From Eutrophobius brisbanensis (GTDB taxonomy: Bacteria; Pseudomonadota; Gammaproteobacteria; Eutrophobiales; Eutrophobiaceae), in the NCBI GenBank assembly GCA_038131795.1, contig JAYPQE010000003.1, positions 124,001 to 188,000 on the forward strand: a stretch of 64,000 bases of DNA. The letters run 5' to 3'. Shown here one piece after another: positions 1-9,596 of the stretch (position 1 is the stretch's first letter; each line of letters begins with the position of its first letter). The notes under the pieces were generated by a model. The model saw only the letters and a program-made list of their open reading frames with translations. It was not told the origin of the DNA and searched no databases. Position numbers and translations under genes: made by a program.

Positions 1-2
1 CC

Positions 3-266
3 GCACAGATTATTGATGTGGCCACAATTGATGCTGGTGAGAAGGTGGTTTTTGGTGCGACGGTTAAATTAGTTAATTTGGAAAATGATAATGAAGTCGT
101 CTATCAGATTGTTGGTGAAGAGGAATCAGATATTAATATGGGCCTGGTTTCCGTATCTTCTCCGATTGCAAAGGCATTAATTAGCAGGGAGATGGGAGAT
201 GTTGTTGAAGTTAATGCCCCGGGCGGTATCGTTGAATATGAGATCCTCGAAATCAAATATGTATGA
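3..266 (+). CDS. greA: Transcription elongation factor GreA, C-terminal part (gene starts before the window)
   Basis: GreA binds in the secondary channel of RNA polymerase and stimulates cleavage of backtracked transcripts. Only the last 87 or so codons are in the window. The reading frame is open from the first bases (AQIIDVATID...), so the GTG at 18 is internal and not the start. The remaining part is the FKBP-like C-terminal domain, recognised by FGATV, SPIARALI-like SPIAKALI, and the hallmark APGGIVEYEILEI close to the end. The N-terminal coiled coil lies upstream of the window. rlmE follows 39 bases downstream on the same strand; the yhbY gene often found between greA and rlmE is absent. 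Confidence 0.93.
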   Translation, partial: AQIIDVATIDAGEKVVFGATVKLVNLENDNEVVYQIVGEEESDINMGLVSVSSPIAKALISREMGDVVEVNAPGGIVEYEILEIKYV

Positions 267-305
267 TGTAACAACCTATAACTAGCGACAAGCAGGTGCC
301 TGTTA

Positions 306-917
306 ATGAAACGTAACAAGGCATGGTTACAACGCCAGCAAAAAGACCCCTATGTAAAAAGTGCAAAAAAGCAGAATTACCGTTCGCGCGCGGTCTATAA
401 ATTAAAGGAAATAGACGAAAAGGACAGCTTGTTCAGGCCTGGTATGTTTGTGCTGGATCTAGGTGCTGCCCCCGGTGGTTGGAGTCAGTATGCTGCAAAA
501 AAAATTAAACCCGCAGGCAAGGTGATTGCAATTGATCGATTGCAAATGCAGGCGATCCGGGGGGTTGAGTTTATTTTGGGCGATATTCTTGATAAAGAGA
601 CCATTGAGCATTGTCTCTCATTTACTGCTGATAAGGCATTTGACCTTGTAATTTCAGATATTGCCCCCAATTTAACAGGTATCAGGGATACAGATGAGGC
701 CCGGACTGAAGAACTAACAATGTTGGTCGTTCAGATTACATCCCAGGTCATAAAACCAGGAGGGGATTTATTAATCAAAACCTTCGAAGGCAGCTTATCT
801 GGAACATTGAAAGTGGAATTATCATCTAAATTTCAAAAGGTTACAGTAAGAAAGCCCCGTGCGTCCAGAGATAGTTCTCGGGAGTTTTATATGCTGGCAA
901 GAGGATATGGGATATAA
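306..917 (+). CDS. rlmE: 23S rRNA (uridine-2552 2'-O)-methyltransferase RlmE (FtsJ/RrmJ)
   Basis: RlmE uses S-adenosylmethionine to methylate the 2'-OH of U2552 in the A-loop of 23S rRNA, a late step in 50S assembly. The 203-residue length is normal for the family. Visible signatures are the SAM-binding motif LDLGAAPGGWSQ near residue 50, ISDIAPN near residue 117, IKTFEG near 157 and SREFYMLARG at the C-terminus, which supply the K-D-K-E catalytic set of FtsJ enzymes. The ATG at 306 fits the family N-terminus (basic, with SRAVYKL). ftsH follows after 121 bases; rlmE-ftsH adjacency is common in Gammaproteobacteria, where the pair is often heat-induced. Confidence 0.96.
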   Translation: MKRNKAWLQRQQKDPYVKSAKKQNYRSRAVYKLKEIDEKDSLFRPGMFVLDLGAAPGGWSQYAAKKIKPAGKVIAIDRLQMQAIRGVEFILGDILDKETIEHCLSFTADKAFDLVISDIAPNLTGIRDTDEARTEELTMLVVQITSQVIKPGGDLLIKTFEGSLSGTLKVELSSKFQKVTVRKPRASRDSSREFYMLARGYGI

Positions 918-1038
918 TCTGCTGACAATTACAGCTGAGATTAATTAAGATACATATTAATTGACTGGCCAACCGAATTTTTCCGTCCTATTCCTGGTCA
1001 AACAACCCATAAAACCCGAAATATTTTAAGGAGAAAAA

Positions 1039-3003
1039 TTGAACGATTTTGGAAAAAACCTGGTGCTATGGGTCATTATTGCCCTGGTATTGATGATGGT
1101 ATTCAAGAATTTTGGCGCGCCATCATCCAGTTCGACGATTCCGTATTCACAATTCATATCCAATGTGAAAACCGGACGTGTTGATTCAGTTACCATTGAG
1201 GGAAGTACTATCAATGGTGAATTCACAGATGGCAGCCGTTTTACCAGCTACAGCCCTGAAACAAGTTATGACGCTCTCATTGGAACCTTGCTGGACAACA
1301 ATGTCGAAATCCTGGGATCAGCACCCAGAAATTCATTTTGGGCACAGGCACTTATATCGTGGTTTCCCATTTTATTATTATTGGGGATCTGGATTTACTT
1401 CATGCGTCAAATGCAAGGTGGTGGAAGTGGTCGTGGAGCATTATCGTTTGGCAAGAGTCGTGCACGGATGTTGGGTGAAGATCAGGTCAGGATTACATTC
1501 AATGATGTTGCCGGCGTGGAAGAAGCGAAAGAAGAAGTTTCCGAACTGGTAGAGTTTTTACGGGATCCTACTAAATTCCAGAAGTTGGGAGGTAAAATAC
1601 CGTCTGGGGTATTAATGGTTGGATCACCCGGAACAGGTAAGACCTTGCTGGCCAAGGCGATTGCTGGTGAGGCCAAGGTGCCGTTTTTTACCATTTCAGG
1701 ATCAGACTTTGTGGAAATGTTTGTTGGTGTGGGTGCATCCCGGGTCAGGGACATGTTTGAACAGGCAAAAAAACATGCTCCATGCATCATCTTCATAGAT
1801 GAAATTGATGCGGTGGGGAGGCACCGTGGCGCCGGGCTGGGAGGCGGCCATGATGAACGGGAACAAACGCTTAACCAGCTATTGGTTGAAATGGACGGGT
1901 TTGAAGGGACGGAAGGTATTATTGTCATTGCCGCAACAAACCGTCCGGACGTTTTGGATCCGGCATTACTGAGACCGGGCCGGTTTGACCGTCAGGTAGT
2001 TGTACCATTACCGGATATACGCGGTCGTGAGCAGATATTGAAAGTACATATGCGTAAAGTCGCTTTGGGCGATAATATTGATGCGACGGTGATTGCCCGC
2101 GGGACACCGGGGTTTTCAGGTGCTGATTTAGCAAACCTGGTGAACGAAGCGGCATTGTTTGCAGCACGGGCCAATAAAAAGTTGGTTGATATGGATGATT
2201 TTGAACGGGCCAAGGACAAGGTGATGATGGGTGCTGAACGTCGGTCCATGGTCATGAGTGATGATGAGAAAAAACTCACTGCCTATCATGAAGCTGGACA
2301 TACTATTGTGGGTCGTTCCATGCCCGGGCATGACCCGGTTTATAAAGTGTCTATCATTCCCAGGGGCAGGGCGCTTGGAATTACAATGTTTCTCCCTGAA
2401 TCTGACAGATTGAGTTATAGCAAACAATTTCTTGAAAGCCAGTTGTGTAGCCTGTTTGGTGGAAGGATTGCAGAAGAGCTAATATTTGGATCTGACTCGG
2501 TTACCACCGGTGCATCAAATGATATTCAACGGGCAACTGCTATAGCAAGAAATATGGTCACCAAATGGGGCCTGTCGGAAAAGCTTGGACCTTTAACCTA
2601 TGATGAAGAAGAAGGAGAGGTGTTTTTAGGTCATTCTGTCACTAAACATAAGGAAATATCTGACGAAACCGCCAGATTAATTGACTCAGAGATCAAGGAC
2701 ATTATCGACAGGACATACAGCACGGCTGAAGATATTCTCAAAACGAATATTGAGAAGCTTCATATGATGGCTGATGCGTTAATCAAGTATGAGACACTGG
2801 ATACCCACCAGATTGATGACATAATGGATGGTAAGTCTCCCAGGCCCCCATCAGAATGGGGGGGGGACGATGATGACCATGAGAAAGGCAGTCTGAAGAA
2901 GAAGACTACATGGAAACGTAAAAAGAAAACATCAGCGAAAAGTAAATCAACCGATGCTGATGATTCAGATGATTCTTCTGTCATTGACCCGGCCAAATCG
3001 TAA
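1039..3003 (+). CDS. ftsH: ATP-dependent zinc metalloprotease FtsH
   Basis: FtsH is the membrane-anchored AAA+ protease that degrades misfolded membrane proteins and regulators. Residues 7-25 and about 100-122 are the two membrane segments flanking a small periplasmic domain. The AAA module has Walker A GSPGTGKT near residue 195 (Ser where most members have Pro), Walker B IIFIDEID and the SRH region around RPGRFDR. The peptidase site is HEAGH near residue 417. The tail after about residue 600 is acidic, then Lys/Ser-rich, and variable as expected. The start is TTG, chosen because AAGGAG lies at 1028-1033 with good spacing and the product then begins exactly like other FtsH proteins. folP, often next, is missing; glmM follows. 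Confidence 0.97.
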   Translation: MNDFGKNLVLWVIIALVLMMVFKNFGAPSSSSTIPYSQFISNVKTGRVDSVTIEGSTINGEFTDGSRFTSYSPETSYDALIGTLLDNNVEILGSAPRNSFWAQALISWFPILLLLGIWIYFMRQMQGGGSGRGALSFGKSRARMLGEDQVRITFNDVAGVEEAKEEVSELVEFLRDPTKFQKLGGKIPSGVLMVGSPGTGKTLLAKAIAGEAKVPFFTISGSDFVEMFVGVGASRVRDMFEQAKKHAPCIIFIDEIDAVGRHRGAGLGGGHDEREQTLNQLLVEMDGFEGTEGIIVIAATNRPDVLDPALLRPGRFDRQVVVPLPDIRGREQILKVHMRKVALGDNIDATVIARGTPGFSGADLANLVNEAALFAARANKKLVDMDDFERAKDKVMMGAERRSMVMSDDEKKLTAYHEAGHTIVGRSMPGHDPVYKVSIIPRGRALGITMFLPESDRLSYSKQFLESQLCSLFGGRIAEELIFGSDSVTTGASNDIQRATAIARNMVTKWGLSEKLGPLTYDEEEGEVFLGHSVTKHKEISDETARLIDSEIKDIIDRTYSTAEDILKTNIEKLHMMADALIKYETLDTHQIDDIMDGKSPRPPSEWGGDDDDHEKGSLKKKTTWKRKKKTSAKSKSTDADDSDDSSVIDPAKS

Positions 3004-3051
3004 TATCTACTGACCGATCAATATCAAAAACATAATTGAACTCCATAAAGT

Positions 3052-4386
3052 ATGAGGCAGTTTTTTGGCACTGATGGAATTCGTGGAAGTGTAGGTGAGT
3101 TTCCCATTACGCCTGAATTTGCCATGCAACTTGGATGGGCTGCAGGCAGGATTCTGGCTCGAAACGGATCAGGGCCCGTTTTAATCGGTAAAGATACCCG
3201 ATTATCAGGCTATATGTTTGAATCTGCACTGGAAGCCGGTTTATCTGCTGCTGGTGTGGATATTCGATTATTGGGTCCTATGCCGACTCCTGGTATCGCA
3301 TATCTAACAAAAAGTACCCGTGCCCAGGCCGGAATCGTTATCAGCGCCTCCCATAATCCCTACAATGATAACGGCTTCAAATTTTTTTCTGGAGATGGAT
3401 TTAAACTTGATGATGATATTGAATTAGAAATTGAATCAGAGATTGGAAAAAAATTAGAGGTTATTGAATCAACAAAATTGGGTAAGGCGAAACGTATTAA
3501 TGATGCTCCCAGACGTTACATTGAATATTGTAAAAGCCAGTTTGAGACTGATATTAGTCTTGATGGGATAAAGCTTGTTGTAGATTGCGCGCATGGTGCG
3601 GCATATCATATTGCACCACAGGTATTTGAAGAATTAGGGGCAAATGTTAGTGCAATCGGCGTTAATCCGGATGGGAAAAATATCAATGACGGTTGTGGTG
3701 CAACACAGACGGGGGATCTGCAGCAATCAGTAGTAAAATCGAATGCAGACCTGGGAATTGCCCTGGATGGTGATGGTGACAGGTTGATTCTGGTGGATGC
3801 TGATGGAACTGCAGTTGACGGGGATCAGATCTTATACGTTATAGCCAAATCATCCATCAAGACACTAAATGGCGCGGTTGTCGGAACACTAATGAGCAAC
3901 CTGGGATTGGAAATGGCAATCAAGAGTTTAGATCTTGGATTTTATCGGGCCAATGTGGGTGACCGTTATGTAATGGATCTGTTGAAGTCGAAACAACTTA
4001 TCCTGGGTGGTGAATCATCGGGACATATTATTAACTTGAATAAAGCCACCACCGGTGACGGCATATTGTCAGCATTACTCGTTCTTGGATATATGGTTAC
4101 CACAGGCAAGCCATTACGGGAGCTGATTTCCGGCATGAATAAGTGCCCTCAGGTATTGATAAATGTTCAAACCCCCAGGGATATCGATATTGCGGATATA
4201 CCTGAGTTGGATAAAATTACCAAAGACGCAGAAAACCAGTTAGGTAAGGATGGCAGGGTATTATTGAGGCAATCAGGTACCGAACCCCTGATCAGGGTGA
4301 TGGTGGAGGGAATTGATGAAAATGCGGTCTCAAAATTAGCAGAGCAACTTGCCAGCGAGGTGGAAGCAGCGCTTCAGTCCAGGTAA
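3052..4386 (+). CDS. glmM: Phosphoglucosamine mutase GlmM
   Basis: GlmM converts glucosamine-6-phosphate to glucosamine-1-phosphate for UDP-GlcNAc, the precursor of peptidoglycan and LPS. The 444-residue protein has the GlmM N-terminus FGTDGIRG, the phosphoserine loop ISASHNPYNDNG (Ser near residue 101), the metal loop DGDGDR near residue 241, the sugar-specificity loop GGESSGH and the C-terminal phosphate-binding RQSGTEPLIRVM. All catalytic elements are intact. It lies 48 bases after ftsH, the usual neighbour, but without folP in between. The 157 bases between glmM and serA contain no clear terminator. Confidence 0.97.
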   Translation: MRQFFGTDGIRGSVGEFPITPEFAMQLGWAAGRILARNGSGPVLIGKDTRLSGYMFESALEAGLSAAGVDIRLLGPMPTPGIAYLTKSTRAQAGIVISASHNPYNDNGFKFFSGDGFKLDDDIELEIESEIGKKLEVIESTKLGKAKRINDAPRRYIEYCKSQFETDISLDGIKLVVDCAHGAAYHIAPQVFEELGANVSAIGVNPDGKNINDGCGATQTGDLQQSVVKSNADLGIALDGDGDRLILVDADGTAVDGDQILYVIAKSSIKTLNGAVVGTLMSNLGLEMAIKSLDLGFYRANVGDRYVMDLLKSKQLILGGESSGHIINLNKATTGDGILSALLVLGYMVTTGKPLRELISGMNKCPQVLINVQTPRDIDIADIPELDKITKDAENQLGKDGRVLLRQSGTEPLIRVMVEGIDENAVSKLAEQLASEVEAALQSR

Positions 4387-4543
4387 ACAATATTGTTACT
4401 ATGTGCCTGTTTCAACCAGTCTGTTCTTATTTTACAATAGCCCTCCTGCTAGGAAGACCATATTTAGATGTAAATACTCTTTGTGACATTTGATGTACTG
4501 AAATTGACCCAATATTCATAGATATACAAAATCGGAAAGGCCC

Positions 4544-6133
4544 ATGGATAAAAGAATATTAATCGCTGATAAAATTGCCCAGGATGGAGTAGATTATTTA
4601 GTAAATCAGCCAGGTTTTATAGTCGATGTAGAACATGGCCTGGATGAAGAAGGGTTATGTAAAAAGATACCAGGGTATCATGCCATTCTGGTGAGAAGCG
4701 CAGTTAAGGTGACAGATAAAGTTATTGAAGCTGCAGATTCTTTACAGGTCATTGGTCGCGCCGGTATAGGTGTAGATAATATTGATGTTGATAAGGCGAC
4801 TGAAAAAGGCATAGTCGTTATGAATACACCGGATGCAAATGCAACCACTACCGCCGAACTCACATTTGCCCATATCCTGTCATTAAGCCGAAGCCTTCCT
4901 GCGGCCGACCTTTCAGTGCGAAGTGGAAAGTGGGAACGTTCGAAGTTTATGGGGGCGGAGCTTGCGAATAAAACCCTGGGAATAATCGGGTTTGGAAATA
5001 TAGGTCGCATCGTCGCTTCTCGTGCCAAGGCATTTAAAATGAAAATCGTCGCATTTGATCCTTTTGTAACAGATGAGGCGTTTGAAAATGAAGGTGTCAC
5101 ACCTTTGACAGTTGATGAACTGGTCAAGGTCTCAGATTTTATAACCTTGCATTGTCCCGTGAATGATAAAACCAGAGGCATATTAAATGCAGATCGAATC
5201 CAGTCAATGAAAAAAGGCGCCCGTATAATCAACGTTGCACGGGGTGGTCTGGTGGATGAACAGGCACTTTATGAGGGTATCAAGTCAGGCCAGCTGGCCG
5301 GTGCTGCGCTTGATGTGTTTGTTAATGAACCACCGGGTGAATCGCCATTATTAGAGCTTGATAATGTTGTATTCACGCCTCATTTAGGCGCATCAACTGA
5401 TGAGGCGCAGCGTGCTGCGGGGACCGAACTTGCACAGCAAATAGCAATTTATTTACAAACAGGCGAACCCATTAACGCGCTTAACTTGCCACCGGTTTCA
5501 TCTGAAGAACTGGTCAAATTACAGCCGTATATCATTTTGGCAAGCAGATTGGGTAAGTTAATTGGCAGCATGGTAGACGGGCCAGTGAGTCAGCTTGATG
5601 TCACCTTATCTGGTGAGGCAAGTAAACGAGACGCCAGAACCATTTCAGTGGAAAGCCTGGTAGGGATGCTAAGTACACGAATGTCTGCGCCGGTAAACAG
5701 TGTCAATGCTATATCCACAGCCCTTAAAAACGGTACAAAACTCATGGAAAGTACCTGTGAAGACCACCCCAGCTATCACGCAACTGTAAGCCTGACAGCA
5801 CATCACGGAAAAGGGGATGAAACCACGGTTGAAGGGGCATTATTTGACCATAAATTCCCAAGGCTGGTCAGGATAAACGATTACAATATCGAGTCTGTAC
5901 TTGATGGGCATATGTTAATTACGCGTCATAATGACCAGCCCGGTGTTATTGCTGCAGTCAGTTCTATCCTGGCAAAAAAACAGATTAATATTTCAAGTAT
6001 GCAGCTTGGAATAGTCAATGGCGGAAGTAAGGCTGTGGGAATTATGAGTATTTCAGTACCCCTGGACAAAGAGGCCATGGATGAAATCTCAGAAATCGAT
6101 GCAATCAGCAAGGTCATGCAAGTTAGTTTGTAG
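4544..6133 (+). CDS. serA: D-3-phosphoglycerate dehydrogenase, long form with ACT domain
   Basis: SerA oxidises 3-phosphoglycerate to 3-phosphohydroxypyruvate, the first step of serine synthesis. At 529 residues this is the long form: substrate domain, NAD-binding Rossmann domain (GIIGFGNIGR near residue 148), an intervening ASB-type domain after about residue 315, and a C-terminal ACT domain (about 455-529, beginning MLITRHNDQPGV). The catalytic Arg (VARGGLVDE), Glu (VNEPPGE) and His (TPHLGAST) are present. ACT domains in this family usually bind serine for feedback control. The ATG at 4544 has a GGAAAGG-like ribosome site just upstream. The stop overlaps the next start by one base, so DUF1015 is probably translationally coupled. 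Confidence 0.96.
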   Translation: MDKRILIADKIAQDGVDYLVNQPGFIVDVEHGLDEEGLCKKIPGYHAILVRSAVKVTDKVIEAADSLQVIGRAGIGVDNIDVDKATEKGIVVMNTPDANATTTAELTFAHILSLSRSLPAADLSVRSGKWERSKFMGAELANKTLGIIGFGNIGRIVASRAKAFKMKIVAFDPFVTDEAFENEGVTPLTVDELVKVSDFITLHCPVNDKTRGILNADRIQSMKKGARIINVARGGLVDEQALYEGIKSGQLAGAALDVFVNEPPGESPLLELDNVVFTPHLGASTDEAQRAAGTELAQQIAIYLQTGEPINALNLPPVSSEELVKLQPYIILASRLGKLIGSMVDGPVSQLDVTLSGEASKRDARTISVESLVGMLSTRMSAPVNSVNAISTALKNGTKLMESTCEDHPSYHATVSLTAHHGKGDETTVEGALFDHKFPRLVRINDYNIESVLDGHMLITRHNDQPGVIAAVSSILAKKQINISSMQLGIVNGGSKAVGIMSISVPLDKEAMDEISEIDAISKVMQVSL

Positions 6134-7374
6134 TGGATATTAAACCATTTAAAGGGTTCAGGCCGATACCGGAATACGCCGGTAAAGTTGCAAGTCGTCC
6201 ATATGATGTGCTGGACAGCAATGAAGCCAGAGAAGAAGCCAAAGATAACCCCTATTCCTTTTTGAATGTGGTCAAGCCTGAGATTACCCTTGCAGCTGAC
6301 ACTGACCCCTATTCACAGGAAGTCTATGAGGCAGGTAAGAACAACTTTCAGACCATGATTGACCAGGGTGTCTTCATACAGGACTTATCAGATAGTCTTT
6401 ATGTATATGAACTAACCATGGAAGGACGATCACAGACTGGTATCGTTGCCTGCGCAGCTGTGAAAGATTACATGGAAGGCAGGATCAAAAAACATGAGTT
6501 GACGCGTCCAGACAAGGAAAATGATCGTAAAAATCATGTTCGCGTGTCAATGTTAAATGCAGAACCAGTCTTTTTTGCTTACAAATCTCAAGAAGACCTC
6601 GATGACATAATAAATACTGTAAAACAGGATCAGCCTGTTTATAGTTTTGTCGCCGATGATGGAATCGCTCACCGGCTCTGGAAAGTTGACGACGTTTCAG
6701 TCATCAAATCAATAATTGAAATATTTTCACAAATGTCCGAGACCTATGTTGCCGATGGCCACCACAGGACAGCGGCAGCAGCACTAGTTGGGAATGACCT
6801 CAAGCAGGAAAATCCGTCACATAAGGGAGATGAAGAATATAATTATTTTCTCGCCGTGCATTTTCCAGACAATCAATTACAAATCTTTGATTACAACCGG
6901 GTAGTAAAAGATCTCAATGGTCTCTCACCACAGGAATTTTTAGAGGCGATATCGGGAAGTTTTGCAATTAGTTTGATAGGTGATAAAGCGTATAAACCAG
7001 ATCAACTCCACGATATGGGTATGTACCTGGATGGTAACTGGTATAAATTAACAGCGAATCCAGATACGTATGATAATTCCGATCCCATCGGTGTGCTTGA
7101 TGTAACCGTGTTATCAGCGCATATACTCGAACCTGTTTTAAACATCAAAGACCTCAGAACAGACAAGCGTATTGAATTCGTGGGTGGTATTCGCGGTTTG
7201 AAGGAACTTGAGCAGCGAGTAGATTCAGGTGAGATGGCTGTGGCATTTGCAATGTACCCTGTTTCCATGGAACAGCTAATGGATATAGCCGATAACGATA
7301 TGATTATGCCGCCTAAAGTCACCTGGTTTGAACCAAAATTGAGAAGTGGACTGGTAGTGCACAGTCTGACTTGA
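6133..7374 (+). CDS. DUF1015 family protein coupled to serA
   Basis: This is a 413-residue member of the conserved DUF1015 family, whose biochemical function I do not know to be established. Family marks are the N-terminal KPFKGFRP...VASRPYDVL block, a central HVRVSML/EPVFFAY stretch and the hallmark DGHHRTAAA near residue 207, which looks like a ligand- or metal-binding loop. The start is a GTG whose G is the last base of the serA stop codon. DUF1015 genes are often neighbours of serine-biosynthesis genes in other bacteria (from memory), so a role linked to serine or phosphoserine metabolism is a reasonable inference. It converges on the aldehyde dehydrogenase gene with only two bases between the stops. 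Confidence 0.88.
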   Translation: MDIKPFKGFRPIPEYAGKVASRPYDVLDSNEAREEAKDNPYSFLNVVKPEITLAADTDPYSQEVYEAGKNNFQTMIDQGVFIQDLSDSLYVYELTMEGRSQTGIVACAAVKDYMEGRIKKHELTRPDKENDRKNHVRVSMLNAEPVFFAYKSQEDLDDIINTVKQDQPVYSFVADDGIAHRLWKVDDVSVIKSIIEIFSQMSETYVADGHHRTAAAALVGNDLKQENPSHKGDEEYNYFLAVHFPDNQLQIFDYNRVVKDLNGLSPQEFLEAISGSFAISLIGDKAYKPDQLHDMGMYLDGNWYKLTANPDTYDNSDPIGVLDVTVLSAHILEPVLNIKDLRTDKRIEFVGGIRGLKELEQRVDSGEMAVAFAMYPVSMEQLMDIADNDMIMPPKVTWFEPKLRSGLVVHSLT

Positions 7375-7376
7375 TG

Positions 7377-8741
7377 TCATTTACAATAAACGGTTTTTAT
7401 ATTTACAAATTCTTGAATTCCAAAGTGGGATAACTCCCTTCCATAGCCACTCTGTTTTATTCCTCCAAATGGTAACCTGGGGTCGGATTTGACGAAATCA
7501 TTCACAAAGCAGCAACCGGCTTCGAGTCTGTTCGCTGCAATATCTTCGCCCCGTTGAATATCCCGGGTAAAGATCGCTGCACCCAGTCCGAAATCACTGT
7601 CATTGGCAATTCTAATGGCCTCTTCTTCATCGTTTGCTGAGATTATCGAAGCAACAGGCCCAAATAATTCATCATCATATGCAGGCATCCCTTTTGTGAC
7701 ATTTGTCAGTACTGTGGGTGGGTAGTAGGCACCGGCTAAATCCGGAATGGTGCCTCCCAATAAACAACTCGCCCCCCTGGAAATACTTTCAGATACCTGT
7801 TCATGCAGTTCGTTGCGGAGATCGGTCCTTGCCTGTGGGCCAATATCGTTTGCTTCATCCATAGGATCTCCCATGGATTTCTTTGACATTTGCTCCACAT
7901 ACATGGCCTCGAACTCTTCCTTAATGGACTCGACCACAATAAAGCGCTTGGCCGCAATACAACTTTGTCCGCCGTTAATCAGTCGGCTGGTTACGCAGGC
8001 GTTAACCGCGAGTTCAAGATCGGCATCTTCAAGGACAATATAGGGGTCACTGCCCCCCAGTTCCAGGACGGTTTTTTTCAGGACGCTACCTGCACATTCG
8101 GCAACAGCGCTACCTGCAGGCCCGCTACCGGTGAGGGTAACGGCCTTTACAGCAGGGTGTTGAATGACAGATGCAACCTTATTACCGGGGGTCTTTACAG
8201 ATCGAAATAAGGCGCTGTCAAATCCGGCATCGCAAAATACCTTTTCAATAGCAAGTGCACATCCGGTAATATTTGATGCATGTTTTAATATTCCAGTATT
8301 ACCCGCCATTAGAGCCGGTGCAGCAAACCTGAATACCTGCCAGAAGGGAAAGTTCCAGGGCATGACGGCCAGAACAGGTCCGAGAGGCTGGAAGCTGATA
8401 AAGCTATTTGAGGCATCGGTTTGGACAGTAATATTGGACAAAACCGCTTCGGCATTTTCTGCATAGTACTCACAAACCATGGCACATTTTTCAATTTCTG
8501 CCTGACTCTGCTTAATGGGTTTGCCCATTTCCATGGTAATCAAGGCGGCATGTTCCTGCAGGTTTTCTCTCAAACATGCCGCTGATTTTTGCATCAATTC
8601 GGCGCGACTGGTAAAGGACGTTTTCTTCCACCACAAGAATGCCGCTTCGGCTTCTTTTAGAATGGTATTAATTTCGTCTGCAGTATGTTCTTCATACCTG
8701 GCCAGTTCGGTATTATCAGCCGGATTGATTGAAATAAGCAT
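7377..8741 (-). CDS. NAD(P)-dependent aldehyde dehydrogenase, succinate-semialdehyde dehydrogenase-like
   Basis: This is a 454-residue class of aldehyde dehydrogenase related to the short succinate-semialdehyde dehydrogenases (YneI/Sad, GabD1 type). It oxidises an aldehyde to the acid. Visible features are PWNFPFWQVFR near residue 130, the cofactor loop TGSGPAGS, the general-base Glu in LELGGSDPYIV and the nucleophilic Cys in NGGQSCIAAKR near residue 260, and the C-terminal LPFGGIKQSGYGREL. It is the last gene of a leftward operon after dapC and dapD (18 bases from dapD). The substrate cannot be fixed from sequence; succinate semialdehyde is the best family guess. Confidence 0.88.
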   Translation of the reverse strand: MLISINPADNTELARYEEHTADEINTILKEAEAAFLWWKKTSFTSRAELMQKSAACLRENLQEHAALITMEMGKPIKQSQAEIEKCAMVCEYYAENAEAVLSNITVQTDASNSFISFQPLGPVLAVMPWNFPFWQVFRFAAPALMAGNTGILKHASNITGCALAIEKVFCDAGFDSALFRSVKTPGNKVASVIQHPAVKAVTLTGSGPAGSAVAECAGSVLKKTVLELGGSDPYIVLEDADLELAVNACVTSRLINGGQSCIAAKRFIVVESIKEEFEAMYVEQMSKKSMGDPMDEANDIGPQARTDLRNELHEQVSESISRGASCLLGGTIPDLAGAYYPPTVLTNVTKGMPAYDDELFGPVASIISANDEEEAIRIANDSDFGLGAAIFTRDIQRGEDIAANRLEAGCCFVNDFVKSDPRLPFGGIKQSGYGRELSHFGIQEFVNIKTVYCK

Positions 8742-8759
8742 TTTTTCTATTAGATAAGA

Positions 8760-9581
8760 TTAGTCGTCACGCAATAAATCATTCAGACTGACTTTGCTTC
8801 GGGTCTTTTCATCCACCTGTTTTACTATGACGGCACAATACAGGCTATATTTGCCATCATCAGAAGGCAGGTTGCCGGAAACCACGACGGAACCTTTAGG
8901 GACCCTGCCATAGCTGATTTCGCCCGTTTGCCGGTTATAAATTTTTGTACTTTGTCCTATATAGACTCCCATTGATATAACTGATCCTTCCTCTATTATG
9001 ACCCCTTCCACAATCTCAGACCGCGCGCCGATAAAGCAGTTGTCTTCAATAATGGTTGGGTTGGCCTGCAGAGGTTCCAGTACACCACCAATTCCAACGC
9101 CGCCGGATAAGTGTACATTCTTGCCAATTTGTGCGCACGAACCCACGGTTGCCCAGGTATCCACCATGGTACCGGAGTCTACATAGGCGCCGATATTGAC
9201 ATAACTCGGCATTAACACAACACCCGGGGCGATATAACTCCCTTGCCTGGCCAATGCAGGTGGGACAACACGGGCACCAATCGAATTAAATTCAGCTTCG
9301 GATAATCCGGAAAATTTTTGTGGTACTTTGTCGAAATAGCTTGTAAATCCACCATCTATAGGTTTATTGCCATTGATTGCAAATGATAATAACACTGCTT
9401 TTTTTACCCACTGGTGTACAGTCCAGGAATCGTTTAGCTTTTCAGCGACCCTTAATTCACCACTGTCCAGTCCATTTATCACTTCATTAATGGTACTTCT
9501 TAATTCGTCCGGGATACTATCGAGTTTTAATTCGGACCGGTTTTCAAAATAATTGTTAATAGTAGTTTCCAACTGACTCAT
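8760..9581 (-). CDS. dapD: Tetrahydrodipicolinate N-succinyltransferase DapD
   Basis: DapD transfers succinyl from succinyl-CoA to tetrahydrodipicolinate in the succinylase branch of lysine and diaminopimelate synthesis. The 273-residue length matches the family. The middle third is a left-handed beta helix of hexapeptide repeats (PSYVNIGAYVDSGTMVD, IGKNVHLSGGVGIGGVLEPL, IIEDNCFIGARSEIVEG). The C-terminal segment YCAVIVKQVDEKTR is typical. dapC is upstream in the same operon (15 bases away). dapE, the next desuccinylase gene, is not in the window. Confidence 0.97.
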   Translation of the reverse strand: MSQLETTINNYFENRSELKLDSIPDELRSTINEVINGLDSGELRVAEKLNDSWTVHQWVKKAVLLSFAINGNKPIDGGFTSYFDKVPQKFSGLSEAEFNSIGARVVPPALARQGSYIAPGVVLMPSYVNIGAYVDSGTMVDTWATVGSCAQIGKNVHLSGGVGIGGVLEPLQANPTIIEDNCFIGARSEIVEGVIIEEGSVISMGVYIGQSTKIYNRQTGEISYGRVPKGSVVVSGNLPSDDGKYSLYCAVIVKQVDEKTRSKVSLNDLLRDD

Positions 9582-9596
9582 ATTGATTCCCTATAA

